The position numbers were made by a program, and so were the translations under genes. From positions 16,368,001 to 16,432,000 of the forward strand of contig OU612072.1 in assembly GCA_914767715.1 (NCBI GenBank): DNA of 64,000 nt, written 5' to 3'. This document shows, one piece after another, positions 21,546 through 34,365 of this stretch; the first letter of the stretch is position 1; the number at the start of each line of letters is the position of its first letter. This DNA comes from Membranipora membranacea (Eukaryota > Bryozoa > Gymnolaemata > Cheilostomatida > Membraniporidae). The notes under the pieces were generated by a model, which saw only the letters and a program-made list of their open reading frames with translations, searched no databases and had not been told where the DNA came from.

Positions 21546-24445
21546 ATGACAATGGATGTGGCACAAAAGCACCCTAGCTCAGACAATACCCTACCAGCAG
21601 CAAGCAGCTTTAATACTGGAGTGAATAGAATGAGTCGTAAAAAACCTCATGATAATTATAGAGAAACGTGCATGAAATGTACATGCTGTGCTGATCCCCA
21701 CAAGGCTGACAACTGTCCAAATAAACACATGATATGTAGAAAATGTTCTAAAAAAGGTCATTTTGCTAAATGTTGTTGTACTCGGACTGATGATGGTGGC
21801 AAAAGTGGTAACGTGAGTGCTGTAGAGATGGTCTCCACGCCGGAAATCAATCTCATGTATGCAAACCGATCGATATACCAATCAAGGTTGAAGGTAAATC
21901 TATCAAATTACAATTGAATACGGGCTGTGGTTGGAGTCTAATATCATCAAAAGTGTACCAGTCAAAATTCAGTCATTGTAAGTTGTCTGCTCGTTCTGAC
22001 TTGACATTACATGATTATAGTGGCAATCTAGTTAAAGTCTTAGGTGAGATTTCTGTTGATGTGGTTTATGCAGCTCAGTCACATAAGTCGCCGCTTATTG
22101 TAGTACAGGGTAATGGTACAAGTCTGCTAGGTCGAAATTAGCTTTCCCACATACGGTTGAATTGGAATGAAATATTCTCAGTACCAATAGTATGTCAGGT
22201 CAAATCTCGTACTCTCAATGAGGTGTTGTCAAAGCATGCTCAGGTATTTCGTAGTGAATGCCTTGGTGAGATTAGAGGCTTCTATAGATTGAAACCTGAC
22301 TGTACACCCATATCCTGTAAAGCTCGACCAGTTCCGTTGATGTTCAGAGATAAGGTAGACGCTGATATAGATAAACGAGTCTCAGGTGGTTCTCTCGTAC
22401 CTGTTCAGAAGAGTAAATGGGCCTCACCACTCGTATGTGTTCCCAAGGATCAAGGCAAAAATGTAAGAGTATGCGCCGACTACTCCATTTCTGTTAACAA
22501 GGCCATTGAAGACAATGTTTATCTGCTACCGCTGCCAGATGATCTCTTCACAATGATGAAAGGAGAAAAATTCTCTAAGATTGACCTCGCATTTGCCTAC
22601 ACACAGTTAAAGCTAGACAAAAGCTCTCAGAAAATTCTCACAATGAATACTCCTAAAGGGTTATTAGTGCCTACCAGGTTGCCGTTTGGTGTGAAAGTAG
22701 CAAGTATGTAGTTTCAGAAAGTCCTAGATCAGATTTTGTCAGGTATTCCTAACACATGATATTCTTGTAACAGGTCCTAATGATCATGAGCACTTGAAAA
22801 CACTAGATGAGGTTTTTGATGGGTTGGAAAAACATGGTACCACAGTGAATGAACACAAAAGTTCTTGCAGTTGTCGGTTCCCTATCTTGGTCATGTTCTC
22901 AGTAAATCTGGCATAGCATCCAATGAAGACAGAGTAAAAGCTATAAAAGAAGCTAAGACTCCTAAGAATGTCCAAGACGTGAAGCAGTTCATGGGAATGA
23001 TCAACTACTATGGAAAGTTCATTGAACAAGTCGCTACCAAAGCTGAGCCGTTACATAATCTAACGCGTGATTGAGTTGACTTCGTTTGGACGGAAGAGTG
23101 CCAACAAGCATTCAACACTCTGAAGGAAGAGTTGTGCACCCAAACACTACTCACCAGATTTGACCCTAGAAAACAACTTGTGATGGCGTGTGATACAAGT
23201 CCCTACGGTGTTGGAGCCATAATCACACATAGAGAAGAAGATGGATCTGAAACACTGATAGCCTATGCCTCGAGAACACTCTCAAATGCAGAATCAAACT
23301 ACGCTCAGACACACAGAGAAGCTCTCAGCATCATGTTTGGATTGAAGAAGTTTGCAAAGTATCTGATTGCCAACAAATTCATACTCATCACAGACCACAG
23401 TGCACTTCAGACAGTTTTCGGCCCTAAGGCTAAACTAGAGTCTGGAGTTGCCCTCTCTCGACTGCACAGATGGAAACTCATTCTAAACGAGTACAACTAT
23501 ACAGTAGAATATCGCAAAGGTTCTGACATATGTCATGTTGATTATCTGTCGAGAGCTCCGCTCAGTTCTAATGAAAGTTTTGAGAGGGAAATAAATTATT
23601 TCTCAATAGTTGATAATCTCCCAGTGACTGCTGATGAAATAGCTTGTGAAACTAGTAGATGTCCTATTCTCAGTAACGTTCGAGACTTCGTTAAATTCGG
23701 TTGGCCTAAACATGTATCAGATGTAGAGTTAGAGCCATACTTCAGTAAGCGCTGTGATCTCGCAGTTGACAAAGGATGTATATTGTATGGTTGTAGAGTT
23801 GTCCTACCCTATTGTCTTATCGATAGAGTTATGTCAGAGTTGCACCAGGATCACGCTGGTGTTGTCAGAATGAAATCAGTGGCTCGTAGTTATTTCTGGT
23901 TTCCAAATGTTGATAGTACTATAGAGACTATAGCAAAAGAATGTCGTGAATTTCAAATGGTTGGTAATTCGTCACCCTAAACTTGGTATCCGTTTCAGTT
24001 TGAGAACAAGCCATGGTTCAGGCTTCATGCTGAGTTCGCTGAATATGATAGTCAGAATTATTTGATTGTGGTCGATAGTTATAGCAAATGGTTACATGTA
24101 GAGCCCATGAGCAGTATTACTAGCTCTAAGGCTGTCCTTTTGCTAAGACAATTATTCTCGACACATGGGATATGTGCAATATTGTATACAGATAATGCCA
24201 AGTCATTCACGTCCGGAGAGTTTGAGGGATTTCTCAAGTCTAATGGAATAGTTCATAAATATTCACCTCCGTATCATGATGCATCAAATGGTCCAGCAGA
24301 GCGTTGTGTGCAGACAGCTAAGAGTTTTCTCAAGAAAGTGAAAGGTAGTTCTTGGGATAGGAATTTAGCACAGTCGAGGTTTCTGTTAGGATATAACACT
24401 TTCATAGCATATATCTCTCACCAAACCAAAATAGATAGGCTATAA
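21546..24445 (+). mobile_element. Degenerate Ty3/gypsy-type LTR retrotransposon, internal region
   Basis: In order: nucleocapsid zinc knuckle (CRKCSKKGHFAKCC, 21546-21917), protease remnant (21914-22141, with Asn where the catalytic Asp is expected before TGCG), reverse transcriptase (22157-22711 and 22865-23074), RNase H (from 23132, with ACDTSPYGVGAIITH), integrase zinc region (HQDHAGVVRM) and integrase core (24062-24445, with TDNAKSFTSGEF and GPAERCVQT). Pieces are split by stops and frame changes, for instance TAG at about 22709 and TGA at about 23072. The YxDD box is not intact, and the first integrase Asp is replaced by Glu (HAEFAEY). Most of gag and both LTRs are not seen. It is a fossil copy. 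Confidence 0.88.
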
Positions 24446-24565
24446 ATTGGAAAAATAATCAAACAAAAACAAAATTGTTGACAGTTGACGGTTGTCACAG
24501 ACAGAAACTTGTGTAGCCACCATTATTTTCATGAAATTATATTAAACCAGCATTTTGTGGACAGT

Positions 24566-24785
24566 ATTAGGTGGGTCAGTTGGTGCGCCGTTCCTTGCGC
24601 ATGCAAATGTTGAAGATCCTTTGTTCGAAACCCACTGCAGTCCAGCGAAAACTGGGGTTTGGTTGGCCCTAAGGTGTGCTCCGACCGAGCAAATTGGCGC
24701 GGATATGCTTCGGGATGTGGCATGTGATAAAACAACTTTATCTTAACATTTTTATTTTAAAATTATCTTAACATTTTTATTTTCT
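24566..24785 (+). mobile_element. tRNA-derived SINE
   Basis: The tRNA-like head has an A box region GGGTCAGTTGGTGCGCC (about 24572) and a B box TTGTTCGAAACCC (about 24621). An unrelated body follows. The 3' end carries a doubled TCTTAACATTTTTATTTT tail. It lies just past the Ty3-type element. Confidence 0.6.
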
Positions 24786-25883
24786 CCCTTCTCAAAGTCA
24801 TCCTATCTATTTCCACCTCACTACTGAAACATTTTAACTCATCTTCAGTCTCAAGCTTTCCTTTTTTTTTCTCTTTTCCTTTTCCTTTTTTTTTTTCGGC
24901 ACTATTCGGAAAACATTCCACTACTGGAATGAAATTGACTGCCAATAAAAGTGTAAAAAAAAAAAAAAAAAAAAAAAACTTGATTTTTAATCAACCATTC
25001 TATAAGGTGTCAAGTTATCCTCCCTCTTAGTCTGAGCAGGCAACTCCAGAGTAAAAATCAATCGCCTGCAACAATATCTGTCTTTCTACATTCTTGGGTA
25101 GCATATTGTTAACAGACTATATTAAAGGGTGGTCTGTTTGTGTATTGAGGCAACCTACAACAAAATCATGTATATTAGTGGGATTTCACTTTCACTCATT
25201 AGCAAGGCTGTCATTCTGACTGACAGCGGCGTTCTCCCTCTAGCCATGATGATCTGTGCAAAACATTTTTGGAAGCCCGAGACCACCCTTCCATAGATAG
25301 AACAGTGTTGATAGACAACGATATTTTCCACAGATACACCTGACTGCTTTGTTTTAATTTATTTATTTATGCTTTGTCTTTATTTGTCATTGACTTTGAT
25401 CGGCAGTAATAAAGTATATCTATATGGAAAAAAAAGTACTTTTTATTTAATTTGATGCTTGGATGCGATAAACCAATTACAAAAATGCTGAGCGAGAAAT
25501 TGTTCAATTCAAGCAACGAGGACCCTTTTCGAACATATGATTTATCATTTGAATTCATTCATTCATTCATTTACATTATACAATATGTATTTATAATATA
25601 TACAATGAGGTCGAGCGAATAGAATAGATATACATTTTGGTGATTTGTTTTTTTCAATGTGAGAGAAGAAGATGTATCATTATCCAAAGAAAAAAGAGTG
25701 ATAGCTATAAATAAACAGAAAAATATCACATCACTACTATGTTGGTACAAAAGGTGGTAAAATCAATAGGATTTAACGTAATATATCACCTTTTTAATAA
25801 CATTTTAATAATTATATAAATCCTTACTAGGTGAACTTCAATAGTCATTCATAGCAAAGACAGGTCGAAAAAGTTTCTCGATT
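24786..25883. other. Non-coding stretch; diverged TRIM 3' flank from about 25440
   Basis: Contains a pyrimidine-rich run (24855-24898) and a pure A run (about 24956-24979), likely a retroposed tail. From about 25440 it resembles the flank behind the other TRIM genes but is clearly more diverged, fitting gene 2 as an older branch. No exon is seen. Confidence 0.5.
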
Positions 25884-28800
25884 TCATTCGGTGATAATCT
25901 CATACATGAGCACAGAGTTGTTTTGCCATCTAGAAACTGTAAGTGTTGTACCGTACAGACACAATTCATCAATGTATGAATAAGCCCTTTTTGCTGGATC
26001 AGTCAGTACTCTGTTCAGATTTCCTGAAAGTGACAATTATACCTGGTTTTTATGTAACTACAATATTAGTAGCATTAAATTGACAAAGATACCTCAAATA
26101 AATCTCCTAAACTTGATATTGTAGAGGGAAGAACCCGTACATGTCTGGTTAGCATTCTCGCTGATCTCCAGTATCATTACATATGGCATGTGACACAAAA
26201 ATGAATTGTTGTGTATATTCTAAAATTTAATCTCATGGAAAAGGTGTATCATGAGATCATCATATTTATGTATATATTATATATATTTTTTACAACCTAC
26301 CATTACCCTCACCCAAAACTGATATTTCTGTGTGGTCCAGCCAAGTTGTTGCCACAAGTACGAATCCTGCTGGATGATGAACTATCCCTCCAGGGCTGGC
26401 GACTCTCTCAGAACTCCAGATAAGACTTCCGTCCTCTAGACTCATCTTCACTACTTTTCCTGCTATTTGGTCAGATATGATCACACAGTCATCTCCACAG
26501 CTGCTCATACTCACAGTGCTTTTCATTGTCAGAGCAGCAGGACAGGCAACACTTCTGATGACCTCTCCTGTGAATGAGTAGATGACGATCTGCTCAGCAG
26601 GCCAATCTCCAACAGCGAGCTGATTTTCATTGATGACTACAATGCACTGCCAGAAGTATGAAACGGCAGGATGGTCCCGGGATGTTAAAAATGAGCCATC
26701 AGATATATCATAGACATTGATCTTTGATTGAGTTTTACTGAGACTGTAGAGACTGTACAGTCTGTTGTTATACACAGCTAGAGAAGTGACATCTCCTTCA
26801 GATTTGATGAAGGCTTTGTGCACATAGCCCTGCTGGTCGATCCTGTCAGTAGCTCCTCCTCTCTGTCCTACATAGGTGAATCCTTTATAGTAACATACTG
26901 TAGTACATCTATTGTCAAACTTTACCTCCCTGATAAGTCTTATTCCAGCTGGTGCTTGTTGTGGTGGTGGAGGGACGGTCGAGGGAGGTGTTGCAGCTGA
27001 TGGTGGCCGATTGGGGGCTATTGGTGATGAAGGCTTTACAGTGTTTAGATTGTAAGCTTCCCCTTTTAGCACAGTTTCACCCTCCTCAGTCAACAATTCC
27101 ATAACTGGGATAAATTCAGTTTCTGTAAACACAAAGTGCTTTCAATTATAAGATGATGGTCTGCATGAGATTCTTAAAAATAATAATATTAAGACTGTGT
27201 AAAAATTAGGACAATGAGAAAATGTTTTGAAGACGGAGTTATCCCCTTTCTTCAAAGAAGAACACAACTACTAAATCATCAGAGTCCTGCTTTATTATTT
27301 AGCCGGTGATGAGATTCATTTCATCAGATGGTAATAAAATGTGATCCCCATAACAAAATCATTGTAAAAACTGACAATTACCTAATCATTCTCTCAAAGA
27401 TCCAACAGGACAATCAAAAATGAATATATCTCGTTATTTCTCAGAATTACAATTTACCGCCAATAAAAACAATCATTTTAAAACTGGGAGTAGGCCTTTG
27501 TATCATATGCATATTACTAGTATTTTTTACCTGACACAAACTAACCTTCAACTCTCAGCGAGGCCACATCTCCCTTCATATTCATGCCAGGTAACTCATA
27601 AGAGGTCAGAGACTTCAGGAACTCAAGACTTTCTTTGTACTTCTTAACAAGGTCAACCTGTTCAGGATAATTCAAATTTTTATCACAGAGCCGTCATGGA
27701 CAATATAGCTTGCGAGTGCTTGCTTGTGGCTTTTAGTGTGAAAAGCAAGTAGTCCAAGACAGTTACCAACTGAGCTATATCTCGGGAGAAAAGCTTCAAT
27801 CACAGGAGCTTAAATTATTAAGATGTTGAAGTAATTATTTTATTCAGGTGTTCGAAACTGTGCAATCCCATTTGTGTGATAGAGCAAGCCTCATCTAAGC
27901 AAATCTTTTTTATGATAGTTACCAAATATAGTATAGGATAATACTGTTTTGAAGCTCATAAGCCCAATTACCTTTAAACTGATCACTTTACGCAAGGCTT
28001 ATCTGGTAAAGAAAACCAAAAGTGTTACTGTTATACCAATTATAATCATGACCCTCAGTAGTACGTCCACCCCCTTGCTCTTTGGATGATTACAATTGTT
28101 GAGTGAGCCTTACCAGGTCTGGCTAGGTAAGGTGCTCTAGGAGACAAAGAGTAAACAAAAGGTCCCACCTGTATAAAACAGCTCAGCCGTTTAGGAGCCT
28201 TGAACACAACAACATTGGACACTCACCTGATGATAGTTGTTCATTCTGTCATCATTATCCTGTAATTTTCTCACTATCTCTCTGTGTATTGTCTCTACTT
28301 TCTGCTCTAGAAACACTTCTCTCCCTATTCTCCCTTTACTTCTGTGTGCTTCAAGCTTTAACTCCAGCCTTTCATACTCCTCCATCACATACTTAATCTA
28401 AAACAAAATAAATAAATAATTCTAAATGCTAAATCGGTGAGTGTTAATCTCGTGCATATCATAAGCTTCAACTAACTTTCAATAAATAAATAGGCCACCA
28501 TAGTTTAATAACTTATCTACTAAGGAGTTGTGTGCCCTTAGGAATCAGAGGACATCTTGTAGCAATTGTGCAATGATCAAGGTCATATTATTAGCATTAG
28601 ATATTAGCCCTCACAGATTTATCTCTGGACTGATGGAGCTGAGACACCAGCTCTTCTGTCTTCTTGTCCCAATTCTTCAGTCCTTCAATCGTATCTCTGA
28701 CCAGTCTGTCAGCTTCACTTTCTCTCTGCTGAGCCTCAACTCTCAGTTTATCTAGCTCCTGTAACAGGGTCCTCTCCAACTTCTCGAGCACTGTAAACTT

Positions 28801-30933
28801 GTGACTGCCACCTGAAATATTCACGCACTTACCTTTGTGAGGCTTGAAATAATTTTTGCAACATGCATAATCAGAGACGAACATGTAGGAGATATATAGA
28901 CCTGAGGGGTCATTTACTCACGAAAGCATCCCCAATGAGATCCCCGAACCCACGACACTGCGACTCATAATGTCTGAAAGAGAAGCAAGTGCTCTTACCA
29001 ATTGCCCCATTTCAACGTCCCAAAAATAGAATGGGCTAATGGCTCCTATTAGCAAGCCAGCTTTGCACTAGTCGAAATCGTTCTCATTGCTTGGCTGGTA
29101 TCAATTCTGTCATTTTGTGGTGAATATAAACAGGGCTCTATAATAAAGACAGACTAGAAAGTGTGTATTCATTCTTTAAATGCTTCAATACAATCGGGCT
29201 ACTCACCATTTGAGCAATCAATATTTTCAGGCAAGCAATTCACACAAAAGGTCTTATAGCATTCAGGACAACCAAAGGACAGCTCTTGATCTTTGTGTAT
29301 AGAACAGAATCTCATCTCTAACTTCTTCATGGCTCTTCTGTATATAGCAATCTCCACTACCTTGTGTTCCGGATTCAGTTTGAAATGAGGCTGAAAAGTA
29401 CATAAAGCAAAATAGATCGTATGGCGATATATTCAATGTGTTATAGAGGATTAACTTCAGAACAGATGATAAGCGTTGGGAATGGAAAGGTTACACAAGT
29501 TAAATATCTGGTGTGTAGGGTGTCTCGTCCACATCCCATGGTTACACAGTACAATTGGGATATGATGAGTCCTTACTGAGGTCGATCTTGGTTTGAAACA
29601 GTCTGGTAGTTGTTCTCTTGTTTTTGTTCGAAAACAATTTAATCTGTCATTGTCTCATAAAAGGAGGGCACTTTCAGTGGTGGGGGTACTTTTTAGAAAA
29701 GATTTGAGAAGTGATTATAACTTAATATGATGAAGCTGGGATGACGTGGATTTGGTTTTGGTTATGACATGAAGCTGGTGGTGGGTATTGTTTAGAAAGT
29801 TTTGAGAAGTAATTATAATATAATTGAATGGGTGCATATGAGGGCAAGCGAACAACGTAGTTGTGGTGATGAGTGCAATGAGAAATAAATATAAATTGAG
29901 CCGGCAACAGAGAGGGCAACGGACTCAGGCTCAGAGAGAGAGAGCTTGGCAGAATCACCACGCAGCGTTATAGTGAAAGAAGGAAGGTTCGTTCGACTCT
30001 ATATTGTGAACTCATATCACGTAACATATTATAATAACAGGTAAACTATTTTAAACAATAAATAAATTATTTAAATCTATAAAAGCTCTGTGAAGTCTGT
30101 TTAACTTTGGTTAGTTGGGAATCACGGGTGTTCTGCCCCAACAACGCACATCAGTTAGAACCCTATAGTGTGCTTTGCCAACCGATTAATCTCTACACTG
30201 TATTGGGAAGATAACTTTAAGCGATGGGATGGGATAGGAAGGAACAGAGCAGAATACATTAAAATTCTTTTAAGGTATTGTGATGCGATAGACAGCAAAA
30301 CAAATACGGTGAAGAACAAAATTAGATGAAAATCAAAAGAATAGAGAAATGCAATTTGAACGATATCAGATCATGTTATATTGAAAAGTTTCACTCACCC
30401 CGGAGTGGTTGTCACAGAATACATTGTTACAGTCATAACAATACATGTCAGCAGTAAATTTATCTTTCGCATTTTTCTTCTCACAAACATGACAGACAAT
30501 TATCTCCTCCTCTACTTTTTTGCTTGAGGCTGATGGGATGTTCACAATAGTCTCAGCAGTGACTGATCTACAACACGTAGAATGGCAATTGCAAAGGGAC
30601 AGCAGAGTACAAAGAGACAGTAAATGAGTAGCAATCGACTTTGTTGATGGAGATATTTTTCAGTGATATTTTACCGGCAATCAGAATGAGAAGCTAAAGT
30701 ACAGCTAGGTTTGTAAAGAAATTTATTAGATTATAACAATAGACCAAGGTTTACCTGCATGTTTTACAAGGAAACACTTGAGTTGACACTTCAGAGATGG
30801 TCAGTAGACACTTGGTACAGATTGTATGAGAACAGGGTAGTAGTTTTATATCACAGCTGAGAAAAGTATCAAACTCCATACAGATAAAACACTGAGCTTC
30901 AGCCTCGCCCGATGTCATCAGAGCGGTAGCCAT
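25884..30933 (-). CDS. TRIM gene 2: RING, B-box 1, B-box 2, coiled coil, NHL-like propeller; probable E3 ubiquitin ligase
   Basis: Exons 30755-30933, 30399-30567, 29207-29390, 28615-28811, 28227-28397, 27546-27657, 26301-27122 and 25884-26023 give 1974 nt, 657 residues plus stop, open throughout. Exon lengths match gene 1 except the propeller exon, which is 6 nt shorter in the Pro/Gln linker. All RING and B-box ligands are kept; the RING exon differs from gene 1 only by Ile for Leu at residue 46. The propeller is the most diverged of the four: the last exon has VSRWQNNSVL where gene 1 has VPTFIEKSVC. The B-box 2 to coiled-coil intron carries a SINE, and the B-box 1 to B-box 2 intron is about 1 kb longer than in gene 1. 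Exons look undamaged, so it is probably functional. Confidence 0.9.
28880..29150 (-). mobile_element. tRNA-derived SINE in the TRIM gene 2 intron
   Basis: On the minus strand a tRNA-like head (about 29020 down to 28940) has GGGGCAATTGGTAAGAGC as A box and GTGGGTTCGGGGATC as B box. The same insertion is at the matching intron position in genes 3 and 4 but not in gene 1. Outer limits are approximate. Confidence 0.6.
29420..30160. other. Intron insertion unique to TRIM gene 2, possibly a solo LTR
   Basis: This part of the B-box 1 to B-box 2 intron has no match in genes 1, 3 or 4. It holds an internal imperfect duplication (about 29680-29725 and 29780-29820), a GA-rich stretch and AATAAATAAATTATTTAAAT before a segment ending CTGCCCCAACA near 30151. 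This layout would suit an LTR, but I see no clear 5' terminus or target duplication. Confidence 0.25.
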
Positions 30934-31051
30934 ACCTCAATACAGGAATACCTGCTTGTGAAAATAAGGGATCGGACATATTTTGATGCAGCTTTGAAAT
31001 ACACTCTGATCAGGTCCATGGCTATATCATAACCTTTCCTAACACAACTCA

Positions 31052-31127
31052 CCTGACCCTGACATCAGATCCTAGAATATGGCCACACGGACCTGGCTGG
31101 GCCGCTCATCTGACCCCAAGTTTTATA
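31052..31127 (-). promoter_or_regulatory. Predicted TATA promoter and 5' UTR donor of TRIM gene 2
   Basis: Same arrangement as gene 1: TATAAAA at 31121-31127 and a GTGAGT donor after 31053 on the minus strand. The region between is almost unchanged from gene 1, consistent with shared regulation of genes 1-3. Confidence 0.45.
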
Positions 31128-32872
31128 ATAAACAGCAGATTCTATTCATTAATCCATTATTATCATGATATTAGATGATGAATGTTTATTGACACTGACA
31201 ATTTTGGTGGGATATGAATAGACAGTCAATCATCAACTCTATTCAACAGTAGGGATCAGAAGCTTAGCATTGAATTGTATTAGCCAAGTGTGATTGAAAA
31301 CAATCAAAGGGTGTCAACGAACCAATCGAACTGAGGCGGCATTTACTCAAAATTTTACCCCCCCTACTAATCTGCGATTTTCTCTTGTTCTAAGTCAGCA
31401 AGAGCTCCCTAGTTTTTCACCATACAATCCAGCTGTGTCTGCTGAAGCTTAATAAAATTGATCTCACTCAGACATAACGCATCATTGATATACAGGCAGC
31501 TGATTAGGGTGTTGTCGTGTGGATTAAAAGTGGAATATTTATGTCATGCTTAATCCAATCAGGGAGAATTCCCCCTGATCAAATCGACATGCACCTTGAA
31601 TGTTTGATGACATGAATCATAACAAACAAAATCCACAGCCAGCATTCAAGATGACGATCACGGCCGAAGATGGCATATCTAGGTCAACTGCTTTTAGTAA
31701 TCTGCTTTTATGTATCTAGTAATCTGCTTGTAAACTCCTCCAAAACCCATTCAATTCAATTTTGAGGGCCCAAAATTGCTCTCTAGGCTTTGGCGGCCGG
31801 GACTTCGCCTAAACCCCGTTGGTGGGGCATTCAACGCTCCCCAAATCCCCAGCTCGGTTTGATCAGGCGCTTTGCGCACTCGGTGTGCACAGGGTAGTTA
31901 AAGTTGGCAGGGTCACAATTGACAGCTAGAAATTCCCCCTGGCTGACCATAACTGATTCCAACAGTAATTCTCAGCCATTTGTGTAGAATATAATCTAAT
32001 GCACTTTACCATACCGTTTCCCATTGGGATAGCATTAAATGACCATTTGCCAAGATCTTACAATGCAAATATGGAGCGAAATATGATGAGCATACTATCT
32101 AACTAATTAATAAAACAAAACTGAGAGATAGGTTATTGCTCTATTAATGTTGCATCGATAATCAGGCACCCGGATCGTGTCAACCAGTCATTTACAGCCA
32201 GAAATAATTCAGAAATACCTAAGAGATCCCACCTGCACAACTTGTCACTAGCAGAGCTTTGAACAAAATGGTGGACAGTTGCTAAGATGCAAATCCCGCG
32301 AGCAGTTTCATTTTTAATTACTATTGCCCAGCACTGGGATGTGATATATGAGATTGTAGTCTCAGTTTAACTGTTATTGAGCCAGCATTGTTCTATTGAT
32401 GTAGCTAATGTAAGTTTGCCAATACAAATCAATAATTGCACGTATAAATATCAATGCAAGGACAACAATGAGGTCCCAGCAATTTTGTTTTATTGACACA
32501 CAAAGCTGAATATTTGAACAATTTTATGAATAACAAAAAACGCCAGGCTCAGTAAAGGAAGCTATCAGTTGTATTTGAAGCTCATTATTATACAGGTTTC
32601 AACAAGAACATAAACAGATTTTAATTCTTATAATATGACTGACATGTCTCGCAATCACTGTGATTGATATTATAGATAAGACGTTTGAATTTTCAACATG
32701 CAGCTAATTTAATTTTTGTATACTTCTATACAATGTTCAGGTGCAGGCTCTGTGATCTTGCAGCCTTATGAACTCTCAGCTCAGCGAGCCTTTGTTTCAG
32801 GTCAACAAGCCCTAAACATATCAAAAAAGTATTCCTGTACAGCATAATGCCTTTGATAATAATGGTTACGTT

Positions 32873-34365
32873 CTACAACGGATCATGATCGCCCTTCCTG
32901 TATTTAATCTGCATGACTCCATTTTGTGATCATGATAGAGTATTCTCCCTTCTATTTTATTGACAGCGGGTAAAGTCAGCACCACTGCTTCGTGTTTCAC
33001 CATACTGTGTACATTTAACCCTAAAAATGGTAGAAAAAAACCCTTAGGAAAAAGCAAGCTGATCTGCGGCAGCAAGTAATTAAAATATGTTACTTATTTT
33101 TTGCAGAATATTTTGATTTTATATCTTTTTATGGTTTCATTTACAGAATATGGACAGGGCTTAACTTACCGAAGCTGCGCTTGGCTCCAAAAGGGAAAAA
33201 ATTACCATAGAAATAAAACTGGTATAGTGATAAAATAAATATCACTAGTGGCAAAGCTAAGGAAAAAATTGCCCATGTAATTTGGGAGCATTTGAGAAAC
33301 ATACCGACAAGAATTTGCACCGCAATGCCCTCGCATTTATCGTGTACATTCACCCTTATCCTATAGCTATCCACAAATGGATGCTGCGCTTGGAAAGTCA
33401 AGATGTTTGTAGAATAGCTCAAGATGAATTTGCTAAGCTATCACTATCATGAAAGTTATTATCGCAGCAGCCAATGCTTTCATTAGCCTGAAATAGTGTT
33501 ATGCTATGACAAATCATGTGATCTGCAGTGAGTCATCACAACAAGCACATAAACAAAATCAGGAGGAGCACTTGTCATCCGGCTTCATCTCAGCAAATTA
33601 TCGGCATCCAATATTGTAGCTTTATCACATGTAATTGGAGACATTGATGGATATAATGTGTAAGTAAGAATGTGGTTGACCAATTAGCCCAGAAGTTATG
33701 AAGCCCAGAAGTAATGATGCCCAGAAGTTATGAAGTCAAGAAGTTATGAAGCCCAGAAGTTATGAAGCCCAGAAGTTATGAAGCCCAGAAGTTATGAAGC
33801 CCAGAAGTTATGAAGCCCAGAAATTATGAAGCCCAGAAGTTATGAGTGAAAAATCACAATGAGAATTATGTTGGTGTACTGATAGTCTTGAGGGGAGGGG
33901 GGGGGGGGAATACTCACCTAACACAGACATAGCATTATATTCTGGTACTTTGCTGAGAGAGTTGGCTGTATTCTGAGGCATTTCATCAGCATCATCCACA
34001 AAGAGGACAGATAATCTCCAATCTCATGATTTCACTAAATCTCTCATATACTCCGGGTGTTCTGTGGGTATATCCAGCGAGTGCACCACAAAGAGGGAGT
34101 TCTACAACCAACAATGTATCCGTATCAACCATTATAACTTAATAATGATAATGATAAGATAATAAGTCGGCAATTTAGCTCAGATACTGCAGTTTATATT
34201 ATTATATCATTATTATATAACATAATATGTATGTATATATATATATATATATATATAGCCGTGGTGGCAGGTTACAAATTATAACACTCACCTGAGCAAA
34301 CCTCATAGATAGAGTAGTGGTGAGACCGAGCACCCTAACTCCAAATGCCAGATTGTAAAGATATG
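32873..34365 (-). pseudogene. MRPL4 pseudogene copy 2 (3' exons only)
   Basis: Counterparts of the last three MRPL4 exons are at 34292-34365 (5' cut), 33918-34101 and 32873-33020. The middle exon has an in-frame TGA at 34024-34026. The last exon is 1 nt short, which shifts the frame after ILYH. The first exon keeps only [20 protein letters not shown] and then meets foreign sequence. No L4 product can be made. Confidence 0.88.
33688..33845. repeat. 16-bp minisatellite in MRPL4 pseudogene 2
   Basis: About nine copies of CCCAGAAGTTATGAAG, the paralogue of the array at 9137-9275. A G run (about 33893-33909) lies between it and the exon. Confidence 0.8.

Noticed and set aside
21546-24445. An intact retrovirus-like provirus
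   Set aside because: No LTRs or envelope, frames are broken several times, and catalytic residues of protease, RT and integrase are missing or changed.
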